Under the pieces are notes generated by a model. It was not told where the DNA came from. It did no database searches and saw only the letters and a program-made list of their open reading frames with translations. From Plectrocnemia conspersa (lineage: Eukaryota > Arthropoda > Insecta > Trichoptera > Polycentropodidae), in the NCBI GenBank assembly GCA_009617715.1, contig VTFK01000504.1, positions 1-64,000 of the forward strand: DNA of 64,000 nucleotides. The letters run 5' to 3'. A program made the position numbers and the translations under genes. Of this stretch, positions 37,221-49,367 are shown in pieces. Each line of letters starts with the position of its first letter. Within the stretch, counting starts at the first letter, position 1.

Positions 37221-38144
37221 ATATCTGAAATAAGTGATTTATTGGAGTAAAAATTGATGTCAGAAATAGGGTGGTCAATTTATGAAACTATTTATTACCA
37301 AGATATATTATTATTAATCTGCCTTATTTATTTGTAAAAATAATTGTGTTTTCAGTTTTTTTTTTGTAAAACAACGTTCTATAAAACAATTTTTATACTG
37401 GATTTACTTTAGTTATGATTACTTATTATACAGTTTTTTTAATTAAAGTATTTATTAAACATCTCTAACAATTACTTTTCCCATAATATTTTTTCCTAAC
37501 ATTTTCTGTACTATCTACAAAATTATAAAATTGTGAATTTTTTTTTTTCTATAGCATTTGTGGTTGGTAAGATATCAGCATTAAAAAAATATTTGTTTAT
37601 GTTCTTCATAGCTATTCACTTTAGTGTTTGAGTAATATGCTAGTTTTTTTTACTAAATAACCATAAAATTATATCATTACTGAAACTAAATAGTATAAGA
37701 GAAAAAACACGATTTATTGTAGTATTTCACGTTAAAAAAATAATAAAATTTCATAAATATGTTACTACAATATTAAACAAAAATATTTTTTAAATACTCT
37801 GAATAATGCTGTAAAATATAATTTAGTTGTTGCTATACGTTTTTTGTAGTTTTTCCGTTTTATTAAAATATTATTTATTGACTTACTTAAATATCAATTT
37901 TCTTTAAATATAAATTATTATTTTTAAGTTTGTTCAATTTTAAAGTTTTTGTTGTGCAAAAATAAAGAGATATTTACAATATTAATATAAATATTTTTAT
38001 ACAGAAATAAAATCCTTGTATTGTTTTTTTAAATTAAAAAATATTAAATATTACTCTTACAACTCGGATCTTTTTTTAAATAAATACTTAAGTATATATG
38101 ATTGAAATCATTGCATATTATATAATCAGAATTATTATTTGCTT

Positions 38145-38219
38145 AGTTTTTCTCTTAAAAATCTAACATAGTTTTTCTCTTAAAAATCTAACTTAGTTTT
38201 TTTCTTAAAAATCTAACAT
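38145..38219 (+). repeat. 25-bp tandem repeat, three copies
   Basis: The unit AGTTTTTCTCTTAAAAATCT plus AACAT is present three times head to tail, with one substitution each in copies two and three. Confidence 0.9.
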
Positions 38220-38611
38220 AAAATTTAAAATTATTGTTAAATTTATTAGGTAAAAAGTAATATATTTATGTTTCAACTGGCAATTAAATTGTTAATGTTT
38301 TTCAGTTTCTTTATTTTTTATTATTATATATCAAATGTCAATTTTGTAAACACCGAAATGATTATAAGCTAGTAAAATTATTATTATTGTTATTGAATTT
38401 ATTGTATATATATATTATAAAATTAATCAATCACCTCATATTAAGTTGACCTAGATTATTTTTATTAAAAATAAATAAAGTCATGCAAATCAACATACAT
38501 TTATGCTACGTTGTAATAATAGTCTAAAATGTATACAATATATCACTGATTTTTAGTCTCAAGTCACACTGCGTACCTAGTAGTTGTTGATTGTGTTGAC
38601 ATGGTTATAAC

Positions 38612-39635
38612 TAGGGATTCTGTGTCGAGACAACCCGGGAATTTATTCCCGAGAATTCAAAGATTTTTTGCTGTCTCGAGTCCCGGGAATTTAAAAATGA
38701 ATAACCCGGGACTCGAGACTTTCCGAAGTGCAATTTTACAAAAATATGTAAAGAGCGAATTTGATGTCGAGCTTAATTTATGTCTCGATATGAAGACAAG
38801 GTGGAATTCCTTACTACCCATGATATTGATAAGTTACGAAATTGCATTAGAAAATCATTAATTGATCTTGGCATCGGCCAAATTTGGAATGAATCGAACA
38901 TTCACGTATTGGAAAATATTTGTGAAGTACTCACTCCTATAAAACTGGCAGTTGAAGCTCTAAATCGTCGAGATGCCACTTTATTAACTTCCGAAATTAT
39001 TGTTAATTTCCTTTTAAAAAAAATATTTGAAATCAACACAACTCTGTCGCACGAACCACCAAAATATTTCAACGACTAGAAATAAAAAATTCAACTTTAA
39101 AAAGGAGTTTCAGATATTAGATTCATCTATCAAGCGAACTCCGAATCTAGAGCTTTTATTCAAATCATTGCTTACAATTAAGCCAACATTACAGAAAGGG
39201 AGAGAGTTTTTTCTACACCTGGAATATTTGCCACAAAAACCAGGAACAGGCTATGTGATTCATCATTAAACGCCTTGGTGTTTTTAAAAACATATTTTTC
39301 CTTACAAAAGTAAAGGTTTTAACTAAATTGATATAAATATTTCGATTAAAAAAATTGTAATAAATTAAATTTAAATAAATATCAAATAAAGTGTTTTTAA
39401 ATTGTTTTAATAATTTTTCACCTATCGTACCTATAATACAAATAATTAATAATACTAAATTAATTCAAGTTAATAATAATAAGTTAATTAAAGTTAATAA
39501 TATTAAGTTAATTTTTCAACATAATTTTTTTTCATGATTATACGAAAAGTCTCGAGTCCCGGGAATTCCCGGGACTTTAAAAATTTGGGTCTCGAGTCCC
39601 GGGAATCGAAAAAACCCGAGACTTCAGAATCCCAA
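38612..39635 (+). mobile_element. hAT relic, 1024 bp, with perfect 8-bp duplication
   Basis: Ends are TAGGGATTCTG and, inverted, TTGGGATTCTG. Both sides are flanked by GTTATAAC (38604-38611 and 39636-39643), itself a palindrome. The subterminal motif GTCTCGAGTCCCGGGAAT or its inverse occurs at about 38671, 38701, 39549 and 39589, with shorter forms at 38630 and 39612. These are likely transposase-binding repeats. The transposase, split over three frames, reads ELNLCLDMKTRWNSLLPM (38770 on), then LRNCIRKSLIDLGI, EVLTPIKLAVEALNRRDA, and at about 39210-39300 STPGIFATKTRNRLCDSS followed by LNALVFLKTYF, the hATC dimerisation tail. The N-terminal half is missing. Confidence 0.9.
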
Positions 39636-40049
39636 GTTATAACGTATATACATATATGCACAATAAAAAAAAAAGTACACTGATAATTAATAATAAATAA
39701 AGAATCACTTTTTCTTTTAAATTATATTGCTTATTTTATTATTATGTATCAAATTATTTAAAATTAAAATATTTATATTTATAAAAAAATATTATAAATA
39801 TAAAATCTCTGAATTTTATACTTTTAATAACAAACAAATTATTATAATAGTGTTTCCTTGTAAGTTTTTAATTTACTCACGTGTGCGTATGTTGCACATA
39901 TTTTGAAAAAATCCCTTCAAGGATACACATTAAAAACATGAAATTTTAACGACGCACTTAATAAAATAAATATGCAGAAGTTACTTTTATATTAAACCTT
40001 CTCCAAATTTAATACGCTAAATATGATAATATCATGAAAATTAGTTACG

Positions 40050-40620
40050 AACATTTAAAGCACGCGGTAGCGAAATCATTAAAAAAGTTTTTTTCCTCCC
40101 GCACAAAATAAAAAAGGCGCACCATAAAAATGAAACGGTGTCCGCTACCGTCAATAAAAACAACTTTTTATACACATTCAACACAATCGTAACAGATGCG
40201 GTTAATTGTTAATTTTTTTCATTCTTTGACGATCAGGACGATTACTTGGAATACGATCGCAAGTCAGGACAGGAGATGGCCCCGGGGCCCACACCCTAAC
40301 AAATCACTAATAATAGCCCGACACTTTAGGCCGCAGCCGGAGTGCACAGGGCCGGCTCGATTGTTGCGGCCCATTCACGCGCCCTAAACGCCCGCCATTG
40401 TGCCGCTTACCTGTCCCATTCACACCTTTTCCATTTCCATTTATCGGTGTGCTACTGTGCCGCGCCGTCAAATTGATTTTTCGTCCTTTAAGCGCACCGC
40501 CAATAGTGATTTGCTATTTCAAACAAATGTGCCACCGTCATCGACCATTCCGATCGAATCGGTTTAATAACGATTAAGAACCAATAATATGGGGAAAAAA
40601 CGTATACAAACACAATGAAA
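40050..40620. promoter_or_regulatory. Candidate intronic regulatory island
   Basis: Strongly GC-richer at 40260-40520, with CCCCGGGGCCCACACC and several GCGC words, unique in the window. The 63-codon plus frame has no domain. Confidence 0.35.
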
Positions 40621-40919
40621 TGAAACTATATGTATCATATAATAGGCACTTGTGTATAATAGAGCATGAACACACTTGCGGTATGCGGTTTTTTTAATCT
40701 ACGGTGGTTCTAAATGCATATTGAATAATAATAATATGTACAGCTAACATGCTTCAACAAAAAACAACAGACAGATTTATAGTTAGCACGTAGGGGCTAA
40801 CTATAAATAATAAATGCTATGCTAAAATATATTTAAACCAACAAATCTTTTGCATTTATACTAGCTCAGTAAATTACGAACTCTATGGTTATTAATTATA
40901 GGCAAATTATTAAATATCT

Positions 40920-41400
40920 TCCTAACACCGTCTTTGGATATCTTGATGGTTACTTATGCACACGTCTCTGAATATTCATATAAGGCCCAACCCACGGGGC
41001 TTCCCCTCCCCCCAGACCGCGGAGGTCCGCATTGTGACTGATTATCAATTCATTCGGATTAAATTGCCAAGTTCCCGAATCGTGCTGGCATTATGGGGCC
41101 CGACTTAATGCGCACATAATAGGAGGCGGTCGCACGACGTTTGAATTATTCCAGACACGGACTAATCTCCGTGTCTGCCATCACCAAAAGTCACAAGGAG
41201 CTCTGACCGGTCACAAAAACGAGCTCGACGCTCGGACAGACTGGAAATTGTCGTTGGGCAAGGTCGAACGTCTGATACGATAAAAAAAATACTGGACACT
41301 ATTTCTTTCCGAACGTGAATCCATTGTGTCGACTTGTAAAAAGGTCGATCTTGCTTATTGGACAATTTGACAGATCTTACAAACAGCCATTTGTTGTTTT
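40920..41400. promoter_or_regulatory. Candidate intronic regulatory island with perfect dyad
   Basis: At 41152-41177 a perfect 10-bp inverted repeat, CAGACACGGA and TCCGTGTCTG, encloses CTAATC. The core TAATC is a Bicoid/Otx/Six-type homeodomain word. The neighbourhood also contains GATTATCAATTCATTC and GGATTAAATTG. Confidence 0.4.
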
Positions 41401-42548
41401 ATTTTTGTTTTTATTCCGATTGGAATATAAACGAAAAAGGTCTTTATATTTTATATGATGTAAAAGTCCTTACTAGTTTATTTATTACATAGTAGAAAGT
41501 AATAAGATATTGTATTTTAATCGCAGATAGAAATTTCTATTCTTAAATATAAAAATATATTTTAGCATAAATATTATCAAAGCACTCTTTCAGTCTATAT
41601 TGCAATGGCTTATTAATACTGTGTAATGTATATTAAATAAACTATAACTTAGACGACTATAATCATGACTTATATCATATATGATACATAATTTTAAAGT
41701 AACGCCATTACTACTTTAGAGACTGAAAAACACATTTGAATGGTAGCAGATAATCAGTTAAATATACATAAATTAGCACTTAATCTATAGATTTTTCTTC
41801 TTTTTTTCACTTTTTTCCTTCTAACCCTATAACTATCAACGTTTTATTTTATATTAATAATAAAAATATGTTATAAACCAATAACATTGATTGTATATAA
41901 TAGTATGTTTGCAAAATTAATAAACGTATTAAATTAAATGTATTATAAAAAAGTTTCACTGTATAAAAAATGTGCATCAATGAGTGTAAGTGAATAATTT
42001 GTATTTAAAAATATTTTTAAAACTCATGCTAATATTTTATTAAGCATGCTGAAGGTCGTTGATTTTAGTCACAAAATCCATGTAATTCAACATGATATTT
42101 ATTTAAAACTAAGTATAAAAACATGCACCATTCACTTCAACAAGTATACTACATTACATTGCACATTTTTTTTTTAACTTTTAGATTTTCATAAAAAAAA
42201 AATATTTTTAACACGAGAAAAAAAAAATTGCAAGAATATGATAATCAGTAGTACGTAATTGATTTTTTAATATTAGAATATGATTAAAGTAATACGTATT
42301 TAATTATTCAAAAGCTGGGGTTTTAAATTGTTATATAATTATATGACCAAAGCTTTTAAAAGTAGTAAAAGTTTAATTTTTAACTCTCAAAATAGCTACT
42401 AAAAAAAATATTTTTTATTTTTCTGGAAATTTAAAGCTTATATTTTAACTTTACACTTTTTTTTTAAGTTTTAAACTTCTGGCGAAATACTTTGTTTTAA
42501 ATACTATGACTTTAAAAAAAAATTCAAGTTGCAATTATATTTTGCAAC

Positions 42549-42787
42549 CAGTGGCGTAGCTAGGGTATGTGCCACCCAAGGCGATCCTTAAAATTGCCGC
42601 CCCCTCTCCCATACATTTTTTGCAGGGTCATAAAATCAGCTTTTCTTAAAATATTAAATTGGTTATTATTAAGATCTTGTTATTCGTGGATTTATATATG
42701 TTTTAGTGTATTCAGGGTTAAGAACCACACTAGAGGATCCCATCGCGAATATGCCGCCCCCTCCGCTCCACCATAACTACGCTACTG
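42549..42787. mobile_element. hAT-type MITE, 239 bp, with perfect 8-bp duplication
   Basis: It starts CAGTGGCGTAGCTAGGG and ends CCATAACTACGCTACTG, an imperfect terminal inverted repeat. TTTGCAAC flanks both ends (42541-42548 and 42788-42795). CAGTGGCGTAGC-type ends with 8-bp duplications are typical of non-autonomous hAT elements. The interior has C-rich GCCGCCCCCTC segments near each end and no coding capacity. Confidence 0.85.
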
Positions 42788-43539
42788 TTTGCAACTATTG
42801 TTTTTAACGTATAATAGGTTTTTTTTTTTCTAAAAATAACTACAAAAATTGCGCATCATCTATCTATCTTATTTCATTAAAGTATAAAGAGTGCCTTATT
42901 TAAATAGGTTTTTAAGGGATAAAGGTATTTTTTTTCTTAAATAGCTACAAAAATTGCATATTACATTTTTTATGATAATAAATTATCAACACTTCTAATC
43001 CTATATACCAGAATAAATTTTTATCTATTTACCATAAATTTAAATAAAAACGATCATCGTTGAGACAAAAAATAATAGTAATAATGGTTAATATTAGCGA
43101 TACAAAGCTACACGTCACACTTAGCCGAAAAACATAATAAAACCGACAATAAATAAAACATAAATACGTATTTATGTTATAAATAAATTTAATATGTAGT
43201 TCTTATTTTTATATAGTATAATATATTATATTTATATATTAAAATAATATGCAAGTATTTTGTCAAAGAAATACGTTAGAAATCAATGAATTTTCTGATT
43301 TTTTCAAAAATGAAAATGTTGATATCCAAAATTTATAAATTATCTTATGTTTCTAAAATCAAATCCTTAAAAAAATATTATATTTTGGCCAAAAATATTG
43401 TTTTTAAATGCAACAATAATAACGATAAATACATATAGAATTGATAAAATTGATCTGTATGTATTAATGTTTAGGAAAATACCCTCATAATTCATACTTA
43501 ATATATGTATTTATATACATAATAGACGCAGCAAAATCT

Positions 43540-43900
43540 TTTTAAACCTCATGTGTCCAAACATTGAGACAGTATAGCAAACAAACCGATGGGCGCGTCA
43601 AGTGCTCCATTATCGTCGGCGTCCAGCATCTTCTTCCTGGAAAAGCTATGTCAAAAAAAAGTTCGATTCGTTCTTTGCCGTAGTAGTGCAGCGTGACGAA
43701 TAAACGCACAATCTTATTCAATTTGAAGAAGGTCCAATCTACTTTTTATGCTATTGTTGTTCATCGTGGACGGTGGACGAAGACTCCAATAAAATTGAGC
43801 GTGAGATTTTTTCGTTCCCCCAATTTGTCTAGGCGAGCCAATAAAACGTTTCTATCCGAATGTTTTACAACTGTTGCCGTCACGAACGGCTAATTAAAAT
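43540..43900. promoter_or_regulatory. Candidate intronic regulatory island
   Basis: A unique GC-richer block with GATGGGCGCGTCAAG and CCAATAAAACG words. The 66-codon frame is uninformative. Confidence 0.3.
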
Positions 43901-44259
43901 AGTAATTAAAAGAAGTACGTTGTATTATATTTGTATGTATTTTATAATGGTGTTGAATAGTGGTATTAGCAGTAAAATTTTAATGTAGCGTTTTTAATCA
44001 TTATTAATAGGTTGATTCATTCAAAAACAATTACTAAAAATATTTTTATAATAATACTAGGTGTTTCTAGTTATATTAACATTCTAGGTAAATATTACTA
44101 AGCATAGTAACTTTGCTTACATCATTCAAGTATATATAATAATAAAAAAATTTGATTTTATAAAGTTAGACAATTTACTTCTAAGGCCATCGATACACAT
44201 GCATTGGTAATTATGTGTTTATATCTACATATAATACAATTAAGTGTTGTCGATTTTAG

Positions 44260-44580
44260 CAAAATTATCAATTTGCTCTCTGCGTTTCCGTACCTTAAGC
44301 GTTAATCCCTCTCGGTGGGAGAGAGCTGGGAGCACATCTACCCCCCGGAGCCGTTCGAAACGGAATTATGAACAGTCGAGTTGAAATAAGATTTAATATA
44401 CACACACAGCCCCCAATGTAAATGCAAATAGACAGGACCCGAAAAGAGAGACAGACACCTCGGCGCAGTTAATTTGGGGTTCACGGCAACACGGAGAAAT
44501 GCCATTATCTCCGGCGAGATTATCTCCGCGGGCAACACAATTTGTCAGCTAATGTAGTATGCCATTAAAAGCAATTGTAT
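44260..44580. promoter_or_regulatory. Candidate intronic regulatory island
   Basis: It contains AGCGTTAATCCCTCTC, GAGAGAGCTGGGAG and CTCCGGCGAGATTATCTCCG, with several GATTA/TAATC homeodomain words and GAGA words. Confidence 0.3.
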
Positions 44581-44925
44581 TTTTTTTGTTAGTCGATTTA
44601 ATCGAAGATTTAAAAACCTTATTTATATGTAAAAATATGTGCTCATTACTTAATATGGCTGATTAAAAGTACTATACATATTATTTTTTATTGAATTGAT
44701 TATGGCAGATTATGATATCGAACCTAAGTACTTATTAAAGTTTAGTATTTTAGTAAAAACTATACGTGATAAAAAACAGAATGTATGTAAATTAGATGAT
44801 CGATTTTCTATCACGAAAAATTTTTATCGAGTGTAATCTACACAATTGTTTACTATTCTTCACGCATATTTTTATGCATAACTTATAATAACTTATTACT
44901 AAAATCAAAATCAAGATCATAAATA

Positions 44926-45603
44926 ATTCTATTATATAAGCAATTAATCAGACCGGCAATGACTTACGCCTGCCCAGTGTGGAGTAATACGTGTAATACT
45001 AACTTTTCTAAACTACAAGTTGTTCAAAATAAAGCTATAAAAATAATTTATAATACACCTTTTTATACTAACCTCAAAAAACTTCATAATAAATATTTAA
45101 TTCCAACTATTAAAGAACATGTTCACCACCATACGAATAATTATTATAAAAAATATACCGCGAGATCATACTAACCCGTTAATCTCAAGAATCGGTGATT
45201 ACGACAAAACAAACTCAAATTTAAATATAAACACAAAATGCCAAAGCACATCTTGCTCTGACGCATAAATTTTTATCTAATAATTTAACAGCACCAGGTC
45301 TACGAGTTTTATATTAAAAAATATATTTATAATTTATAATTATTTTTATTTTTTTTTTTTTTTTTTTTTTTTAGTTTTTTTTTTTTTTTTTTTGTTAAGG
45401 GTGTTTATGTACTTTGACCTAAACTTCACGTATTTTATTTTTTTTTATTATTATTCTTATTTTTGTAATTCCTCTTAATTTAGCTAATGAATCGTAAATT
45501 GTGATAATGGTAATTAACCAGCAACCAATGAAATGTAAATATATATGTTTATAAAAATGTATTATTTAATTATGTAATAAACAAAATTAAAAAAAAAAAA
45601 AAA
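44926..45603 (+). mobile_element. 5'-truncated jockey-like LINE insertion with poly(A) and target duplication
   Basis: The 13-mer AAGATCATAAATA occurs immediately before (44913-44925) and immediately after (45604-45616) the insert. The insert ends in a poly(A) run preceded by AATAAACAAAATT. Its start encodes QLIRPAMTYACPVWSNTC, then KLQVVQNKAIKIIYNTPFY and LKKLHNKYLIPTIKEHV, the conserved segment just downstream of the jockey-type reverse transcriptase. This is a textbook target-primed insertion of a 5'-truncated copy. A poly(T) block (45349-45394) lies in its 3' region. The intact duplication suggests it is young relative to the other LINE pieces. Confidence 0.9.
45349..45394. repeat. Poly(T) tract
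   Basis: About 46 bases, T apart from one AG interruption, inside the LINE insertion. Confidence 0.9.
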
Positions 45604-45779
45604 AAGATCATAAATAAACATTTCATAACAATAAATGCATAAAAAGTGTAACTTTTTTATGCATGAAAATTGGATCATTAATATTATATAATATATTTTT
45701 CTTTTATTTTTATTAATTATATTTATTATTATTATAAATGTATTTTAATACTTGACACAATATTTTAATATCTTATTTT

Positions 45780-46030
45780 CACATATTGTAGTAGCACGTA
45801 ATCATCCATAAGTACGTCGCTGTTCTGTTTCTTCAGAAATTTAATTGACACGTATTCGGTCGTCAGCACATCGTTGTTCTACTCAACTTAATAAGTCAAA
45901 AATAGCACAGTTGATCAATAAATGGCAGCCAGTATGTAAATGTTACGTCACCATTGTTAAACGTTTCGGAAAAGTTCTAGTGACAGACAGACAGTCAGAT
46001 CCATGTATTTTTAAGTTTTATATTTTAAGT
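45780..46030 (+). repeat. Possible LINE/SINE tail
   Basis: TCTAGTGACAGACAGACAGT followed by an AT-rich stretch resembles the short tandem tail of RTE-type elements. The 63-codon frame ending here has no recognisable domain. The assignment is weak. Confidence 0.2.
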
Positions 46031-46501
46031 ATATGACACAATAACTCAAACAAGACCTTAAGAATAAAATTCAGTATTTAATTATAGAACATCATGTATT
46101 AAAAATATATTTTAAAAGTATATATTACCACATAAGTAGTTGTAACGTAAAAAAATATTATGTTGTTGAAATATGATTTTGCATTTAATGCTACTAAAAC
46201 ACATTAAAGCATAAAATTATTCAAGAATTAAAGCTTGTAGTCAAATTCTATGTGACAATTTAACACTCCAATATTTTTTTTAGTTTTTCATTGAATTGTG
46301 CAATTGATTTTTTTTCTTAATTTCGGCACTAGAAAATACTAATTATTATCAAATTAATTAAAGACTCTTTTAGATCAAGTCTAATGACTTATTTTGCTAT
46401 ATTTGTTAAACGATTGATTGATTGATTGAATTGAACAAAAAAACATTACTGACTATTATAGTTAAATCCAGTTAAAATTTAAGGCATTATTGAGATTATA
46501 A

Positions 46502-46798
46502 AAAAACAAGACATTCTGGAATGTAATTAGCATCTTCATATCGCTTGACTCTCTGGATTTCGCAAAGTTGCCTGAAGACATTTTATTTTATATTTTTCAC
46601 CACCTTGACGATCAACGTACTGCATTTCCTCTAACCTTTATAAATTTAATTTATTCTCATCAAAGAGTAACACTCTTTAATAATCCAAATCAGTCGGAAT
46701 ATATATATATTATTTCACGATCTTTACCAAAAGTAGATATTTTGATACCTCTAACTAAATGTGTTCCACCTATTTTCTCATTTTTTTTAAATCCTTGA
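46502..46798 (+). pseudogene. F-box-like open frame fragment in the last dac intron
   Basis: The frame is open for 99 codons (stop TAA just before 46502, stop TGA at 46799). It contains SLDFAKLPEDILFYIFHHLD and DDQRTAFPLTFI, which fits the start of an F-box (LP-E-IL--I---LDD). The usual Trp of the second half is not evident, and downstream residues (SRSLPKVDILIPLTKCVPP) match nothing I know. There is no ATG in frame before the motif; a TTG is the first candidate. It could be an exon of a nested gene, a retrocopy fragment, part of a transposon, or chance. Confidence 0.3.
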
Positions 46799-47159
46799 AC
46801 TTGTTATAATATTCATACTGTAAAATTTATATTTTGTACTCAAACATTGATTTTATCATTGTAATAAATATAATATTTTCACCATAAAAGCTAATGGCAA
46901 AAAAACTGGCTAACCACTCAACAACAATATTAATATAAACTTCTTAAAAATAAAAATAAAATTGATGAATATATCCTAATATTTTTTAATTTAAAGAAAT
47001 ATAATATATACATAAAAAAATAAAGAAAAATCAATAAAAATATATAGTAGTTTATTTGTATATATTATAATGTTTAAAACTGTAATGTGTGTATAAGGAA
47101 CATACCAAAATATCAAACGTTCTGTAATATGATTATACTAAATTTACATTTATATAAGG

Positions 47160-47660
47160 GCTGTTACATGTTCCCAGCAATGGTTTCGTGTAGCGCCGTG
47201 CGATTATACGCAGCTTAGGGGTTGCGAAACAAGTAAAAAAACTTGCCCCTTTCCCTGTTCCAACTCAATCGGAATAAAACGATCCCGGTTTTTCTTTGTG
47301 TTTTTTAATGTTTTATTCCCGTTTTATTGCCCTACAGTGGATGCGAAAAAAAATATTAAAATATTCGCCCCCTCGGAAAAGCCCAACCCCCGCGTATATG
47401 GCGCAATTTAAATTTCAGAAACGAAACTTTCCTGTCCTATTATATAAGTACGCACACTTACCTGCCTTTGTACGTTTCTATTACCTGTCCGCGTATTGGG
47501 GTCGTATTTAATTTTGAAGTTGTCGCTCGGAAAAAAGTCGTAAACAACGCGGATGTAGCTAAACTTGCGGCTGTAATAAACCTTGGCACACAACAACTTT
47601 TTCAATATACAGCCAAACGTAGGCGTACGACTGCCGATTTTTTTTAAAAACACATATATA
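47160..47660. promoter_or_regulatory. Candidate intronic regulatory island
   Basis: A unique, GC-richer block with frames on both strands overlapping (47296-47653) and no domain. Confidence 0.3.
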
Positions 47661-47929
47661 TTAAGATATTATATGGATATTTTAAATTTGGATTTAAGCT
47701 AAAGCTATGTCGGAAATAATACATGATTTTAAAAGTTAACAGCAAATTAATTTTATTCAAATTAACTGAGTATTAAAATATGGATATATTATCGTCAATG
47801 CTCTAAAACATTTCCTCAAATATAACATTATGAATAAGAATATAATGTATATTTAATATATATACTGATCAAGTACTAGATTATACAACACATATTCCGA
47901 TAATATATGCAGCAAATTTAATAGACACT

Positions 47930-48320
47930 CATTCTTAAATCGCATACACCTAAGGACGCTTTTCCCTTTGGGGTGTTCGCGACCCCGAGGCTGCGCCCTA
48001 GACCCCTACATCGCGCCCCCGGCTCCAGCGTCGTTTTGCTTTGCAGAACTTTATTCAATTTCACGCAACGATGGTTGCTTATTACAATTTACAATTTAGT
48101 ACAAAAGCGAAACAATTTTTTCTGACGCCCAGCATCTCCGCTCCTTTCGTCCTTTGCATGTTTTTTTTCTCGTCGTTTTTTCTCTTTTATCTCCATCATC
48201 ATCGGCCGCGCATATAATATCTATTATTTTGTAGGCGTGTCAGGACGATGCGAATCGGCAATGGTTAAAAAGCGGCTTTTGATCGAGCATTGGACACGGA
48301 CCTTGTATCGATAAATTGAT
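47930..48320. promoter_or_regulatory. Candidate intronic regulatory island
   Basis: C-rich at 47955-48035 with AGACCCCTACATCGCG, then TTTCTCTTTTATCTCCATCA and CATCATCGGCCGCGC at 48195-48210. It is about 1 kb upstream of the last exon. Confidence 0.3.
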
Positions 48321-49236
48321 TGGATTGCTATTTTAAATTTTGATTGAATCAAGTCTTGATCTATTATTACTATTATGATGAACATTCATAGCTTTCCTAT
48401 AACTTTTTCTTAGATTAGGACATTCTTAAATTAATATTAAAAAAATATTTTATTTTTTAACAATATTATTCAATACATAAGCCATTAAAAATATATATTA
48501 TGCTATATTTTACTGCATTATATATCTATAAAATTTAATTATTTTATAGAAACTTTACTAAAATAAAAAAAAAACATCATAAATTTATTATTATCATTTT
48601 AATCCAGCGTTTTCGCTTATTTAGAAATTAAAATGTTGGATAATATTTTACTGTAATAAAATGTATTTAACATAAAAATATTGTTACGTTTGTATAATTA
48701 AATGTAGTAATAACACAAAAATATTATATTTAACTGAAGTTTTATTTAAACCATTATTAAATAAAACAATATCTTACACTGATATTTAAAACTAAGAATA
48801 GAACACAATAGGCCTAATAATCAGAGGTCAAATTGAAAAAGTGTTTTTGCTGATCGCAAATTATAAAATAAAGTTTATAAACAATTTGATCAAACGTTTC
48901 AAAAAATACAATAAAAATGGAGGCTTGACATGAGTTTATAAATATGTAATAAATGTCCTAAAACAAACATAAAACAAGAGTTAAAGACGAACCATTCTTT
49001 GGTTCCATCCAAATTCAGGCAAAAATACTACGTTCTATTCTCAACGTTCGCAGCATTTTATAAAATCGTAATAAAATCAGTATTATATCGAGTAAAACTT
49101 CGTTTAATTTATTTTATTTTTGAAGGGTGTTCGATCACTCTCATTGTCACTTAGTGGATATATTTCAATGCACGTATACTTTTATAGCGATATACATAAT
49201 CATAGTCTAATTTGTTATTTTATGTTTTCTTTGCAG

Positions 49237-49367
49237 AATCACTGGCGCAAGAGATCGAGCTAGAAAGAAAAACAAGAGCACAGGCAATGGAACGAGACGT
49301 GAAATCACCGCTGGGAGATAGGGCGGGCTACTACAAAAGCTCCGTGCTGTTCAGTAGCGCTACTTAG
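49237..49367 (+). CDS. dac: dachshund, last coding exon and stop
   Basis: The exon follows TTTGCAG. With the carried G it reads ESLAQEIELERKTRAQAMER, then DVKSPLGDRAGYYKSSVLF, then SSAT and a TAG stop at 49365-49367. The first half is a charged helix and the second a conserved-looking tail with a tyrosine pair and a Lys-Ser-Pro motif. The junction with the previous exon gives ...FWQNYSESLAQE, a smooth reading that supports both splice sites. The stop is UAG followed by C, a context sometimes leaky in insects. The frame beyond it stays open for 40 more codons with coding-like composition; see the next entry. Confidence 0.87.

Larger units (their letters stand above)
36484..49236 (+). other. 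dac: Last dac intron, about 12.75 kb
   Basis: The intron begins GTAAGA and ends TTTGCAG. It contains a 25-bp tandem triplet, a hAT relic, a hAT-type MITE, a 5'-truncated jockey-like insertion and an F-box-like open frame. GC-richer islands lie near 36.8-37.2, 40.05-40.6, 40.9-41.4, 43.55-43.9, 44.25-44.6, 47.15-47.65 and 47.93-48.3 kb. The remaining sequence is AT-rich with homopolymers and no feature I can name. Confidence 0.8.
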
